A stretch of DNA of 7,516 nt from CAYZIC01 sp964478335 (GCA_964478335.1 CAYZIC010000087.1:1-7516), one strand, 5' to 3'; positions 1-6,582 are shown, counted from the stretch's first letter. Notes: a model not told the origin generated them from the letters alone. A program made the numbers and translations.

Positions 1-54
1 ATTATACGCTTTGCCAACTTTTTCAAGTGCGACATCTATTATTGCAGGTTTCAT
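1..54 (-). CDS. 5' end of a leftward gene, possibly ABC-transporter ATPase (partial)
   Basis: Read on the minus strand from the ATG at 54-52, the frame is open to the window edge and gives 18 residues, MKPAIIDVALEKVGKAYN. The pattern V-x-L-E-x-V-x-K-x-Y resembles the first beta strand of ABC-transporter nucleotide-binding domains, where it lies about 25-30 residues before the Walker A motif. The Walker A region would be outside the window, so the family call is an inference from a very short stretch. The frame stays open upstream to a stop at 87-85, so a slightly earlier non-ATG start is possible. No clear Shine-Dalgarno precedes the ATG. The gene is divergent from gpmI and shares its intergenic region. 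Confidence 0.4.
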   Translation of the reverse strand, partial: MKPAIIDVALEKVGKAYN

Positions 55-98
55 TCCAATAAGGAGCGCAGCGAACTGTTTTTTTTAACGCTTTAGGC

Positions 99-127
99 TT
101 GTCTTTTACCCCCCATTATGATATCTT
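99..127 (+). promoter_or_regulatory. Candidate sigma-70 promoter for the gpmI operon
   Basis: TTGTCT (99-104) and TATCTT (122-127) are 17 nt apart, each matching the -35 and -10 consensus at four of six positions. Transcription would start near 134, leaving a leader of about 48 nt. A T8 run (79-86) lies just upstream and might act as an AT-rich upstream element. An alternative weak minus-strand -10 (complement of ATTATG at 115-120) could serve the divergent gene. The call rests on matching by eye only. Confidence 0.35.
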
Positions 128-134
128 ATTGACC

Positions 135-144
135 ATTACGTAAT
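135..144. promoter_or_regulatory. Perfect 10-bp palindrome at the expected start of transcription
   Basis: ATTACGTAAT is a perfect palindrome that overlaps the predicted transcription start of gpmI and sits in the divergent intergenic region. Its position and symmetry would suit a dimeric regulator. A 10-bp palindrome in AT-rich DNA can also occur by chance, and no second copy is seen in the window. Confidence 0.2.
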
Positions 145-181
145 CATCATTGATTTGTATCATTAATATAAGGAGTATATC

Positions 182-1735
182 ATGAGACCAGTCGCACTCA
201 TCATTCGTGACGGATGGGGTATGAACCCTACCACAGCCGGTAACGCCGTCGCCCTCGCAAAAACCCCTGTCATCAGTGGGTTCCTCAAACAATATCCCTG
301 GAGCAAGATTGAATGTAGCGGTGAAGCTGTCGGTCTCCCCAATGGCTACCAAGGCTCCTCTGAAGTCGGCCACTTAAATATGGGTGCTGGCCGTATCGTC
401 ATCCAAGAGCTCAAGCGCATCGACGACGGCTTGACCTCTGGTGAACTATTCCAAAACGCAAAGTGGGACAACCTCATTGCCAACTGGAAAAAAAACAACA
501 GCCAGTTGCACCTCATGGGCCTACTCCAAGACGAAGGCGTCCACGCTCACCAAGAGCACCTCTTTAAGATCATGCGCCGCGCTCGTAGCGAATTCCCCCA
601 AGGCAAAATCGTCGTACACCCATTCCTTGATGGCCGCGACACTCCGCCACGTAGCACCCTCGAATACCTCGGCACCCTCCAAAACGTTCTCAAAGAGGTC
701 GGCAATGCTGTCATCGGTACCGCAATGGGCCGCTACTACAGCATGGATCGTAGTAAAAACTACGACTTGACCAGCGAAGCTTTCGAATGTATCGTCGCAG
801 CCAAGGGCATCAAGTATGATTCTGTCGAAGACGCCGTCAAGGTTGCCTACGACACGATGAAGACCCCTGACAATACCGACATGACCGACGAATACATCCC
901 CTGCTGCGTCATCGGCGATTACGCTGGTATGCAAGATGGCGACAGCGTCATGCACACCAACTATCGTCAAGACCGCGCCATCCAATTGACCCAGGCATTC
1001 GTCTGCGACGATTACCTCGGTAAGCGCAGCCGCCGCCCCAACATCGCCTTCCTCGGCTTCACCCGCTACTGGGATGAATTCGAAGACTACCTCTTGGGCG
1101 CAATGGGTGGTGATGGTGGTATGGATATGCTCTTGGGTGAAGTCGTCGCTAAGGCTGGTATCAAACAATTGCGTATCGCTGAAACACAAAAGTTCCGCCA
1201 CGTCACCTCATTCTTCAATGGCAAGTCCACCAAGCCCTATACTGGCGAAGACCAAGTCGACGTACCCAGCCGCTTTGACCCCGCCACGTTTGCTAGCCAT
1301 CCTGAAATGGAAGCCTACAACGTTACCGACGAGCTCATCAAGCGCCTCGAAAACAACCCCTACGGCCTCATCATCGTCAACTTTGCAAACTGCGACATGG
1401 TCGGCCACACCGGCGATGAAGCCGCTGCTACAAAGGCTGTCGAAATCGTCGACGAATGCGTCGGCAAGGTCGTCGAACGCCTCCTCGAGCTCGATGCCAA
1501 AATCTTGATCACCGCAGACCACGGCAATGCCGAGCAAATGGTCGATTACAAGACCGGCATGACCAAGACAAGCCACACCCTCAACAAGGTGGAGTGCATC
1601 TACGTCGCTCGTGACGCTCAAGACCGTGAAATGAAGCCCGAGGGCAAGCTCAGCGACATCGCTGTCTCCATCCTCGACCTCCTCGGCCTCGAAAAGCCAG
1701 CTCAAATGACCGCGGACGACCTCTTCATCAAGTAA
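182..1735 (+). CDS. gpmI: 2,3-bisphosphoglycerate-independent phosphoglycerate mutase
   Basis: This cytoplasmic glycolytic and gluconeogenic enzyme interconverts 3- and 2-phosphoglycerate through a phosphoserine intermediate using two Mn ions. The 517-residue length is normal for the family. By alignment to well-studied iPGMs, one metal site is D10, S60 (the phosphoserine, in GSSEVGHLNMGAGR), D446 and H447 (TADHGN). The other is D405, H409 (NFANCDMVGH) and H465 (SHTLN). Substrate-site motifs are also present: HAH at 121-123, HPFLDGRD at 146-153, GRYYSMDR at 183-190, and R262/R265. Small departures are R9 before the metal-binding Asp and C404 where Pro is usual. AAGGAG at 170-175, 6 nt before the ATG, fixes the start. 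The gene uses more AAG, CGT and GGT codons than its downstream neighbours, which fits high expression. It is first in a probable operon and its stop overlaps the next start by one base. Confidence 0.97.
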   Translation: MRPVALIIRDGWGMNPTTAGNAVALAKTPVISGFLKQYPWSKIECSGEAVGLPNGYQGSSEVGHLNMGAGRIVIQELKRIDDGLTSGELFQNAKWDNLIANWKKNNSQLHLMGLLQDEGVHAHQEHLFKIMRRARSEFPQGKIVVHPFLDGRDTPPRSTLEYLGTLQNVLKEVGNAVIGTAMGRYYSMDRSKNYDLTSEAFECIVAAKGIKYDSVEDAVKVAYDTMKTPDNTDMTDEYIPCCVIGDYAGMQDGDSVMHTNYRQDRAIQLTQAFVCDDYLGKRSRRPNIAFLGFTRYWDEFEDYLLGAMGGDGGMDMLLGEVVAKAGIKQLRIAETQKFRHVTSFFNGKSTKPYTGEDQVDVPSRFDPATFASHPEMEAYNVTDELIKRLENNPYGLIIVNFANCDMVGHTGDEAAATKAVEIVDECVGKVVERLLELDAKILITADHGNAEQMVDYKTGMTKTSHTLNKVECIYVARDAQDREMKPEGKLSDIAVSILDLLGLEKPAQMTADDLFIK

Positions 1736-3072
1736 TGAAGCCTTCGTTTTATAAACGAATTAACCACATCCTTTTATCCTACCTCAGTAGGATAAAAGGA
1801 TGCCTTCTTGCAATCCTCGCAACTATCCTCTTCACACAATCTGCCCTCGCAGCCACTTACAGCAACCGCTACCGTAGCCCACGCAATCCCGAGCGAAATA
1901 AACGCACCTCAACCAGCTACATCATCCTCCATACCACCGAGGCCGAAGCCAAAAGCGCACTCAATAAGCTCAAAGAGCGCGGCGAAGCCCACTATTGCGT
2001 CACCCGTGATGGCACAATCTACCGCATCATTGACAAAGACCGCGTCGCCTACCATTGCGGACGCAGCATGTGGAATGGCCGCACCAATATCGACCAATAC
2101 TCTGTCGGCATCGAGATCATCGGCTACCACGACAAACCCCTCACCAACGCCCAATATACCGCCGTTCGGGGCCTCGTTAAAGCCCTTCAATCCATCTACG
2201 CCGTCAAAGACTACGCCGTCATGCCCCACTCTCAAGTAGCCTACGGCACCCCCAATCGCTGGCATCGCAAAAGCCACCGAGGCAGGAAACGATGCGGCAT
2301 GAGCTTTGCCACACCACAGATTAGAGCCAAATTAGGCCTCTCATCTCGATACAAATTCGACCCTGATGTCAAAGCCAAGCGCCTCGTCGTCGCCGACCAA
2401 TACCTCGCAAACATCCTCTTCTCCGCAAGTGGCTTCTCCAAGCTACCGCCATGCTTTAAGCACGCCGCCAAACAGCAAACCAAAGCACCTCCTAAAAAAG
2501 CCCCACTCCCCACCCCTGTCACGACAAAACCAAGCCTTCCCCTTGCACAGCTCGCAGCCAAAATCACCACCCCATCGCAATCCGCCTGGGATATCGCAAG
2601 AGACGCCTACAACGCCCCTACAACCTTTTACATCTTACCCAATGGCAAACGTCTCATCGGCAGCGTAATCAAAGATTGGGAGCACATCCCCTCCGGCACC
2701 CAAGTCATCGTCACCGATTCAGAGAATGCTGGCGACAGCGCACAAGAGATCACCGCATCAACCTCAGCATTTAGACTCGTCGGCGACGAAGCCCTCCTCC
2801 CCACCACCTATTACATCCTGCCCAATGGCGGATACCGGAGAGGATCAAGCCTATCTCACAATTCAATCAAAGCTTTACCACAAGGCACCCTGATCCTCTC
2901 TGGATACAAAGTCAGCGGGCCTGTCACAAAAAAACTCTGGCCATCACAGATCCAACCCGATCAATGGAATGACCCAGAAACCTACTATCTCATTAATAAA
3001 AAGCTCACCCCTCGAGGCAAGGCAAATCTAGCCAAAATCCCTCCAGGCACGATGATCTTCACCAAAGAATAA
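1735..3072 (+). CDS. Secreted N-acetylmuramoyl-L-alanine amidase (Amidase_2 / T7-lysozyme type) with triplicated C-terminal module
   Basis: The 445-residue protein should cleave the bond between MurNAc and L-Ala in peptidoglycan outside the inner membrane. An unusually long basic n-region (about 22 residues) precedes a hydrophobic core (24-36) and a probable signal peptidase site after A-L-A at about 39. The zinc amidase domain spans roughly 60-195: likely ligands are H66 (IILHTTE), H165 (MPHSQV) and C187, with K185 two residues before the Cys and Y87 (AHYCVTRDG), as in T7 lysozyme. A Lys/Pro/Thr-rich linker (about 238-285) leads to three related modules of about 60 residues, each centred on a TT-aromatic-Y motif (T296, T357, T416) and ending in P-x-G-T. 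I do not recognise this module; it may bind the cell wall. The start is the ATG overlapping the gpmI stop (TAATG). No Shine-Dalgarno is seen and no other in-frame ATG, GTG, TTG or CTG precedes the signal core, so translation is probably coupled to gpmI. Confidence 0.88.
   Translation: MKPSFYKRINHILLSYLSRIKGCLLAILATILFTQSALAATYSNRYRSPRNPERNKRTSTSYIILHTTEAEAKSALNKLKERGEAHYCVTRDGTIYRIIDKDRVAYHCGRSMWNGRTNIDQYSVGIEIIGYHDKPLTNAQYTAVRGLVKALQSIYAVKDYAVMPHSQVAYGTPNRWHRKSHRGRKRCGMSFATPQIRAKLGLSSRYKFDPDVKAKRLVVADQYLANILFSASGFSKLPPCFKHAAKQQTKAPPKKAPLPTPVTTKPSLPLAQLAAKITTPSQSAWDIARDAYNAPTTFYILPNGKRLIGSVIKDWEHIPSGTQVIVTDSENAGDSAQEITASTSAFRLVGDEALLPTTYYILPNGGYRRGSSLSHNSIKALPQGTLILSGYKVSGPVTKKLWPSQIQPDQWNDPETYYLINKKLTPRGKANLAKIPPGTMIFTKE
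1767..1802. repeat. Perfect 16-bp inverted repeat with 4-nt loop inside the amidase signal-peptide coding region
   Basis: The left arm CATCCTTTTATCCTAC (1767-1782) and its exact reverse complement (1787-1802) are separated by CTCA. The hairpin begins 30 nt after the last base of the amidase ATG and encodes part of the signal-peptide n-region (about residues 11-23). A smaller hairpin, TTCGTTT/AAACGAA with a TAT loop (1743-1759), lies between it and the start codon. Neither strand has a U-tract after the large stem, so it is not a standard intrinsic terminator. It may slow or uncouple translation of the amidase relative to gpmI, or stabilise one part of the mRNA. Confidence 0.8.
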
Positions 3073-3088
3073 TCAAAAAGGACTCCCC

Positions 3089-3844
3089 ATGCTGCGCATC
3101 ACAACAGCCCTCATCCTACTCGCATCCATCTCTCAGGCACAAATGCCTGACCCCTACGCCATCGCTCAAGATGGTGAAGCATCCACCTATATCTTTAAAG
3201 GCCCTGATACTGGCTGGGGCGTTGTCAAAGATTCCACAGTCTACTATAACAAAAAAGGCATCAAAGAGCAAGACGCACAAGTCGGCGATCTCTTTGTCTA
3301 CAACAAAGTCGTCAAGATCAAAGGTAAAGGTAGTGCCTTTTACGCAAATGTCCTCCGAGACCAAAAGCCCCTCGGCATCTTCATCTTCTCCGCAAAAGCA
3401 TGCGTTGCCTTTAGCGGTAGCTATGGCACATTGACCGAAGAGCAACAGCTCGCCATTACCGAGTACTTCAAGATCGTCAAAGCCCAAGTGCAAATCGAAA
3501 ACAAAGCCCGTGCCACCCACCTAGAAAAATCCCCCGATGGCAAAGCCATCGCACGCTTCAAGCAAGCATACAACAAATCCTTTGAAATCGCCAAACGCTA
3601 CAAAGCGGAAGCCAAAAAAGCCCGCACCAACGCCCAAAGAATGGCCATCATGGACAAACAGCGAGAGCTCAAAGGTACCCAATCCGCAATCAAAATCAAA
3701 ATCACCGAGCTTCAAAAACAATCCGAAAAGTGGCTCAAGACCCACCCATTCTCAATCAAAGCCGTCCAACAGCTCCCCGCATACAAATCCCTCGAAGTCA
3801 AACGCCTCGATCTCAAAAAGACTCTCCCCATCAACCTAGACTAA
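3089..3844 (+). CDS. Secreted Lys-rich protein of unknown function, helical C-terminal half
   Basis: I do not recognise this 251-residue protein. It starts with a short Sec signal peptide (positively charged MLR, hydrophobic core about 5-14, likely cleavage after residue 17 in SISQA-Q). Residues about 30-110 look beta-rich and aromatic (GWGVVKDSTVYYNKKG, GDLFVYNKV, FYANVL), reminiscent of a small SH3-like barrel, but this is only a visual impression. From about residue 115 the chain is rich in Lys, Ala, Glu and Gln with few Pro or Gly, and is probably helical or coiled-coil, strongly basic. One Cys occurs near residue 105. AAAAGGA, ending 6 nt before the ATG, supports the start. It lies 16 nt after the amidase and 26 nt before rph. 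The shared operon and export signal make a role at the cell envelope plausible but unproven. Confidence 0.85.
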   Translation: MLRITTALILLASISQAQMPDPYAIAQDGEASTYIFKGPDTGWGVVKDSTVYYNKKGIKEQDAQVGDLFVYNKVVKIKGKGSAFYANVLRDQKPLGIFIFSAKACVAFSGSYGTLTEEQQLAITEYFKIVKAQVQIENKARATHLEKSPDGKAIARFKQAYNKSFEIAKRYKAEAKKARTNAQRMAIMDKQRELKGTQSAIKIKITELQKQSEKWLKTHPFSIKAVQQLPAYKSLEVKRLDLKKTLPINLD

Positions 3845-3870
3845 TCCTCTTATAGAAAGCACCCCTCACC

Positions 3871-4563
3871 ATGAGATCAATCGAAATCACCCGCAATTTT
3901 ACCTGCCACGCCGCAGGCTCCGTACTTTATAAGCAAGGCAACACCTGGGTCCTCTGTACCGCATCCATTGAGAACAAAGTCCCCTCATTTCTCAAAGGCA
4001 CCGGCCAAGGCTGGGTCACCGCAGAATACGCCATGCTCCCCAGCTCTACAGCCCAGCGCAAAGACCGCGACATCAAGCGCGGCAAACAAGACGCACGTAG
4101 CGTCGAAATCAGCAGACTCATCGGTAGAGCACTCCGCGCAGCCGTCGATTTCTCCAAACTCGGCGAAAACACCATCACCATCGACTGCGACGTCCTACAA
4201 GCAGACGGTGGCACCCGCTGCGCCTCCATCTCAGGCGGCATGGTCGCCCTACAAGATGCTGTCAATACTCTCCTAGACCAAGGCCTCATCCCCGAGAATC
4301 CAATCAAGCACGCCGTCGCCGCTATCAGCGTCGGTATCTGCCAAGGCCAGCCCACCCTCGACCTCGACTACATCCACGACTCAACCGCTGACGTCGACCT
4401 TAACGTCATCATGACCGACGACGGCAGATACGTCGAGATACAAGGCACCGCCGAGCACGAGCCATTCACCGACGACCAGCTCGATACCCTCAGAGCACTC
4501 GCCAAACAAGGCACACAAGCCATCTTCCAGGCCCAACGCGACGCCCTCGACAAGACCCTTTAA
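3871..4563 (+). CDS. rph: Ribonuclease PH
   Basis: This phosphate-dependent 3'-5' exoribonuclease trims the 3' ends of tRNA precursors and acts as a ring-shaped hexamer in the cytoplasm. Conserved segments appear in order: GSVLYKQGNTWVLCTASIE, the P-x-F-L-K-G-x-G-Q-G-W-V-T-A-E-Y block, R76 (phosphate-site Arg), DCDVLQADGGTRC with T115/R116, LDLDYIHDSTADVDLNVIMT with probable catalytic D170 and D176, and VEIQGTAEHEPF. Length is 230 residues against about 238 usually. The difference is at the N terminus: the family's opening RxDGR...RP segment of about 10 residues is absent. The start cannot be moved upstream, because an in-frame TAG lies at 3853-3855 with no start codon between. The ribosome binding site is weak (AGAAAG, 3854-3859). 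It ends the probable four-gene operon, with a hairpin 11 nt after the stop. Confidence 0.95.
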   Translation: MRSIEITRNFTCHAAGSVLYKQGNTWVLCTASIENKVPSFLKGTGQGWVTAEYAMLPSSTAQRKDRDIKRGKQDARSVEISRLIGRALRAAVDFSKLGENTITIDCDVLQADGGTRCASISGGMVALQDAVNTLLDQGLIPENPIKHAVAAISVGICQGQPTLDLDYIHDSTADVDLNVIMTDDGRYVEIQGTAEHEPFTDDQLDTLRALAKQGTQAIFQAQRDALDKTL

Positions 4564-4574
4564 GGCAACCATTC

Positions 4575-4608
4575 ATCAGGCGATCGACAGTGTGTGTCAT
4601 CGCCTGAT
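4575..4608 (+). terminator. Hairpin after rph, possible weak or Rho-assisted terminator
   Basis: ATCAGGCGAT (4575-4584) and ATCGCCTGAT (4599-4608) are exact reverse complements. Inside them GACA (4586-4589) can pair with TGTC (4595-4598) after a single bulged C, giving a 14-bp stem with a 5-nt loop. Only a short TCATTTAAT follows, so the U-tract is poor. It lies between the rph stop and the phosphatase start, and may separate the two units, protect the upstream mRNA from exonucleases, or both. Confidence 0.5.
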
Positions 4609-4634
4609 TCATTTAATGATAGAGACTCAGTAGT

Positions 4635-4639
4635 AAGGA
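4635..4639 (+). promoter_or_regulatory. Ribosome binding site that decides the phosphatase start
   Basis: AAGGA is placed 8 nt before the ATG at 4648. It favours that start over the in-frame GTG at 4594, which has no Shine-Dalgarno and would put the twin-arginine motif at residue 22. Confidence 0.65.
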
Positions 4640-4647
4640 CACTCACC

Positions 4648-5925
4648 ATGCACGTTAACCGCAGATCATTCATTGGCCTCATCTCCAGTGCCATCGCCCT
4701 ACAAGCCACCACATCCACCGCCACCGCAGCAGCCCAATCACTCACCCAACAATCCCCCGCCAAATACGTCATGCTCTTCATTGGCGACGGCATGGGCATC
4801 CCCCAGCGCATGTCCACAGAGTACACCCTCAAGCACACAGGCAAAAAGCCCCTTGTCATGAATCACCTCCCCCACCAAGTCCTCACCCACACCTACTCAG
4901 CATCCAGCTCAGTCACAGACTCAGCAGCCTCCGGCACTGCAATCGCCTGCGGCATCAAAACCCAAAATGGAGTCATCGGCCTCAACCGATACGGCAAACC
5001 TGTCAAATCCATTGCCACCCACGCCAAAGCCCAAGGCCTCCGCGTCGGCATCGTCACCACCGTCACCCTCAACCACGCCACACCGGCAGCATTCTTTGGC
5101 CACAGAGCCAGCCGCAACGACTACTACAACCTCGGCCTAGACCTCATCCACTCCAACTTCGACTTCTTCGCAGGCGGAGCCATCGCACAAGCCAAGAAAA
5201 AAGCCGACCTCTACACCCTCGCCCAACAAGCCGGTTACACCCTCATCCGTACCAACCAAGACGCCAAAGCCCACACACCATCCCCCAAAAAGACCATCAT
5301 CGCCATTGGTGACGCCGAGCTCCCCTACGACATCGACCGCAACCCCACCGACATCGACCTCGCCACACTCACCCAAAAAGCCATCCAAAGCCTAGACAAC
5401 CCAAAAGGCTTCTTCCTCATGGTAGAAGGTGGCAAAATCGACTACGCATGCCACCAAAACGACCCAGGCACCATGGTCCAAGACACCATCGCATTTGATA
5501 AAGCTGTTCAGCAAGGCATCGCATTCTACAAAAAGCACCCCACAGAAACCCTCCTTATCGTCACCGCAGACCACGAAACAGGCGGCCTCGCACTCGCCAG
5601 CCAACCTATGCACTACAAAAGCAACTGGCCCCTCATCAACAAACAAAAAGCCTCCGCCCCAACCATCCAAGCCCTCCTCAAAAAAGCAAACAAATCCCTC
5701 CACCCCAAAATCCTCACCGACTACTTCGGCTTTGCTGACAAGCAAAACCCCAGCGTCCACACCTCCAAAAAGCTCCTCAGCGACGCCATCGGCCTCGGCT
5801 GGAGTAGCACAGCCCACTCAGCGCTACCCGTCCTCACATCAGCAATAGGCACCCACGCAGACCTATTCACAGGCATCATCGACAACACCCAAATCCCCAA
5901 CATCATCAAAAAAGCCATGCAATAA
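4648..5925 (+). CDS. phoA: Tat-exported alkaline phosphatase (PhoA family)
   Basis: This periplasmic metalloenzyme would release inorganic phosphate from phosphomonoesters. The 425-residue protein opens with NRRSFIGL and a hydrophobic segment ending in an A-rich AxA site near residue 28, a twin-arginine signal. Active-site residues match E. coli PhoA in order: D47 (GDGMG), nucleophile S92 (VTDSAASGTA), T145 (HATPAAF), phosphate-binding R156, E260, D265 and H269 (EGGKIDYACHQND), D308 and H309 (TADHETGG), and H390 (TAHS). All two-zinc plus one-magnesium ligands are therefore present. I chose the ATG at 4648 because AAGGA (4635-4639) lies 8 nt upstream and the Tat motif then starts at residue 4. 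A GTG at 4594 would add 18 residues, but it lies inside the upstream hairpin. I see no clear Pho box. The coding strand is very C-rich and G-poor compared with gpmI. Confidence 0.94.
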   Translation: MHVNRRSFIGLISSAIALQATTSTATAAAQSLTQQSPAKYVMLFIGDGMGIPQRMSTEYTLKHTGKKPLVMNHLPHQVLTHTYSASSSVTDSAASGTAIACGIKTQNGVIGLNRYGKPVKSIATHAKAQGLRVGIVTTVTLNHATPAAFFGHRASRNDYYNLGLDLIHSNFDFFAGGAIAQAKKKADLYTLAQQAGYTLIRTNQDAKAHTPSPKKTIIAIGDAELPYDIDRNPTDIDLATLTQKAIQSLDNPKGFFLMVEGGKIDYACHQNDPGTMVQDTIAFDKAVQQGIAFYKKHPTETLLIVTADHETGGLALASQPMHYKSNWPLINKQKASAPTIQALLKKANKSLHPKILTDYFGFADKQNPSVHTSKKLLSDAIGLGWSSTAHSALPVLTSAIGTHADLFTGIIDNTQIPNIIKKAMQ

Positions 5926-5932
5926 AAGCAAT

Positions 5933-5972
5933 AAAAAAAGAAGAGGGGCGATGGCCACACTACACGCCCCTC
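5933..5972 (-). terminator. Intrinsic terminator facing left, just after the phosphatase gene
   Basis: GAGGGGCG (5943-5950) pairs exactly with CGCCCCTC (5965-5972) across a 14-nt loop. On the minus strand the stem is followed by TTCTTTTTTT (complement of 5933-5942), a good U-tract. On the plus strand no U-tract follows, so it would be weak for the phosphatase mRNA. It therefore appears built to stop leftward transcription, either of a small RNA or antisense into the phosphatase gene. Confidence 0.6.
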
Positions 5973-6024
5973 CCAAATTAATTGTCAAAGATCAACCAAG
6001 CGACATGTCCTCAAAAAACACATC
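5933..6024 (-). ncRNA. Possible ~90-nt small RNA on the minus strand
   Basis: An extended -10 element (TGC-TATATA, complement of 6031-6039) would start transcription near 6024, and the terminator ending at 5933 would close a ~90-nt transcript. The -35 region is poor. The transcript could encode a 12-residue peptide (ATG at 6023-6021; MCFLRTCRLVDL) preceded by a G run, but this is probably chance. No RNA family is recognised. The support is only promoter-like plus terminator-like signals at suitable spacing with no other gene for that terminator. Confidence 0.22.
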
Positions 6025-6215
6025 CCCCTATATATAGCACAAACGACCAAATAAATCATTGATAAAGACTCCCACTCGATCCCCACACCCCCACTTATTA
6101 CAAAACGCCCCAAAATAAGTCCCCACCCAATCAATCCCACAAAATAATTTCAAATTTTTAGACCCCCCATCACAAAATCACCCCCAGTCCTGCCCCCACC
6201 CGCACCACGCTACCC
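5975..6215. other. G-depleted, C/A-rich intergenic tract with possible minus-strand G-quadruplex
   Basis: I see no gene here. In 6001-6180 only 10 of 180 plus-strand bases are G, while C runs of 4-6 are frequent. On the minus strand the G runs complementary to 6163-6168, 6181-6185, 6193-6197 and 6199-6201 have loops of 12, 7 and 1 nt, a relaxed quadruplex pattern. Confidence 0.5.
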
Positions 6216-6432
6216 GTGGCCGCAGGCCACCCCATGCGGACCAAGCCGCAATCAAAAAAGGGGTGACAGGCTCGCTCCGGCTTTTAAGATGGCCTCCTCT
6301 CAGCCAGTCAATCCCCCTCCGCTCCCGCCGCAGACCTACGCTACCCTACCATAGGCCCTACATCCCGCGGCGCAGCCGCACTACACCCCGTCCCGCTCGC
6401 AAAGCGAGCCCTACCACCGGAGAGCGCAGCGA
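6216..6432. repeat. Cluster of short GC-rich hairpins with trinucleotide loops
   Basis: No gene is supported. Perfect short inverted repeats occur in a row: GTGGCC-GCA-GGCCAC (6216-6230), TGCGG/CCGCA with a 6-nt loop (6235-6250), GCGGC-GCA-GCCGC (6367-6379) and GCTCGC-AAA-GCGAGC (6395-6409). They are followed by the word GAGCGCAGCGA (6422-6432). Short open frames over this stretch have the low-complexity Arg/Pro/Ser composition expected from such repeats. Confidence 0.65.
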
Positions 6433-6439
6433 CCGAGGT

Positions 6440-6455
6440 GGATAAAAAAAGCACC
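6440..6455. repeat. 16-bp copy of the tail of the 5S terminator
   Basis: GGATAAAAAAAGCACC occurs here and again at 6708-6723, where it forms the U-tract and base of the 5S terminator on the minus strand. This copy lacks the partner arm, so it is probably a remnant of a duplicated 5S 3' end or a preferred repeat junction. Confidence 0.5.
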
Positions 6456-6521
6456 CACCCCCGACTCGATCTACCCCACCCTTGCCACTCAAGTGGGCGA
6501 GTGCTGAGGATTGATGATGCA

Positions 6522-6582
6522 CAAGGCGGAGGCGAGTGCCTAGCAGTCCTACCCACCCAGCGTCCCGTGGCCGCAGGACACC
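6522..6582. repeat. 61-bp direct repeat, copy 1 (matches 7446-7506)
   Basis: It matches 7446-7506 with 56 of 61 identities and no gaps, and includes an imperfect GTGGCCGCAGGACAC hairpin (6567-6581). The 8-mer AGGACACC is tandemly duplicated at its end (6575-6582 and 6583-6590), just before the longer repeat that starts at 6598. Confidence 0.8.

Noticed and set aside
521..1201. Long minus-strand open frames inside gpmI (also 1208-1705)
   Set aside because: They are antisense to a clearly conserved enzyme with normal length and full active site. They arise from the GC-biased third positions, and their Asp/Val/Gly-rich translations show no recognisable motifs.
1800..1878. ATG at 1800 preceded by AAAAGGA, as an alternative start after the hairpin
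   Set aside because: It is in a different frame from the amidase and stops after about 25 codons. The amidase frame needs the upstream ATG to include its signal peptide.
4594..4647. GTG at 4594 as the phosphatase start
   Set aside because: It lies in the loop and arm of the hairpin, has no Shine-Dalgarno, and displaces the twin-arginine motif from the N terminus. The ATG at 4648 fits better.
5392..5817. Minus-strand open frame antisense to the phosphatase gene
   Set aside because: Its composition (Gly, Val, Glu, Phe rich) is the expected mirror of the C-rich phosphatase coding strand. It has no ribosome binding site or domain.
5982..5993. Minus-strand TTGACAATTAAT, which looks like a strong -35 region
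   Set aside because: No acceptable -10 lies 16-18 nt downstream; that space is occupied by the GC-rich stem of the leftward terminator.
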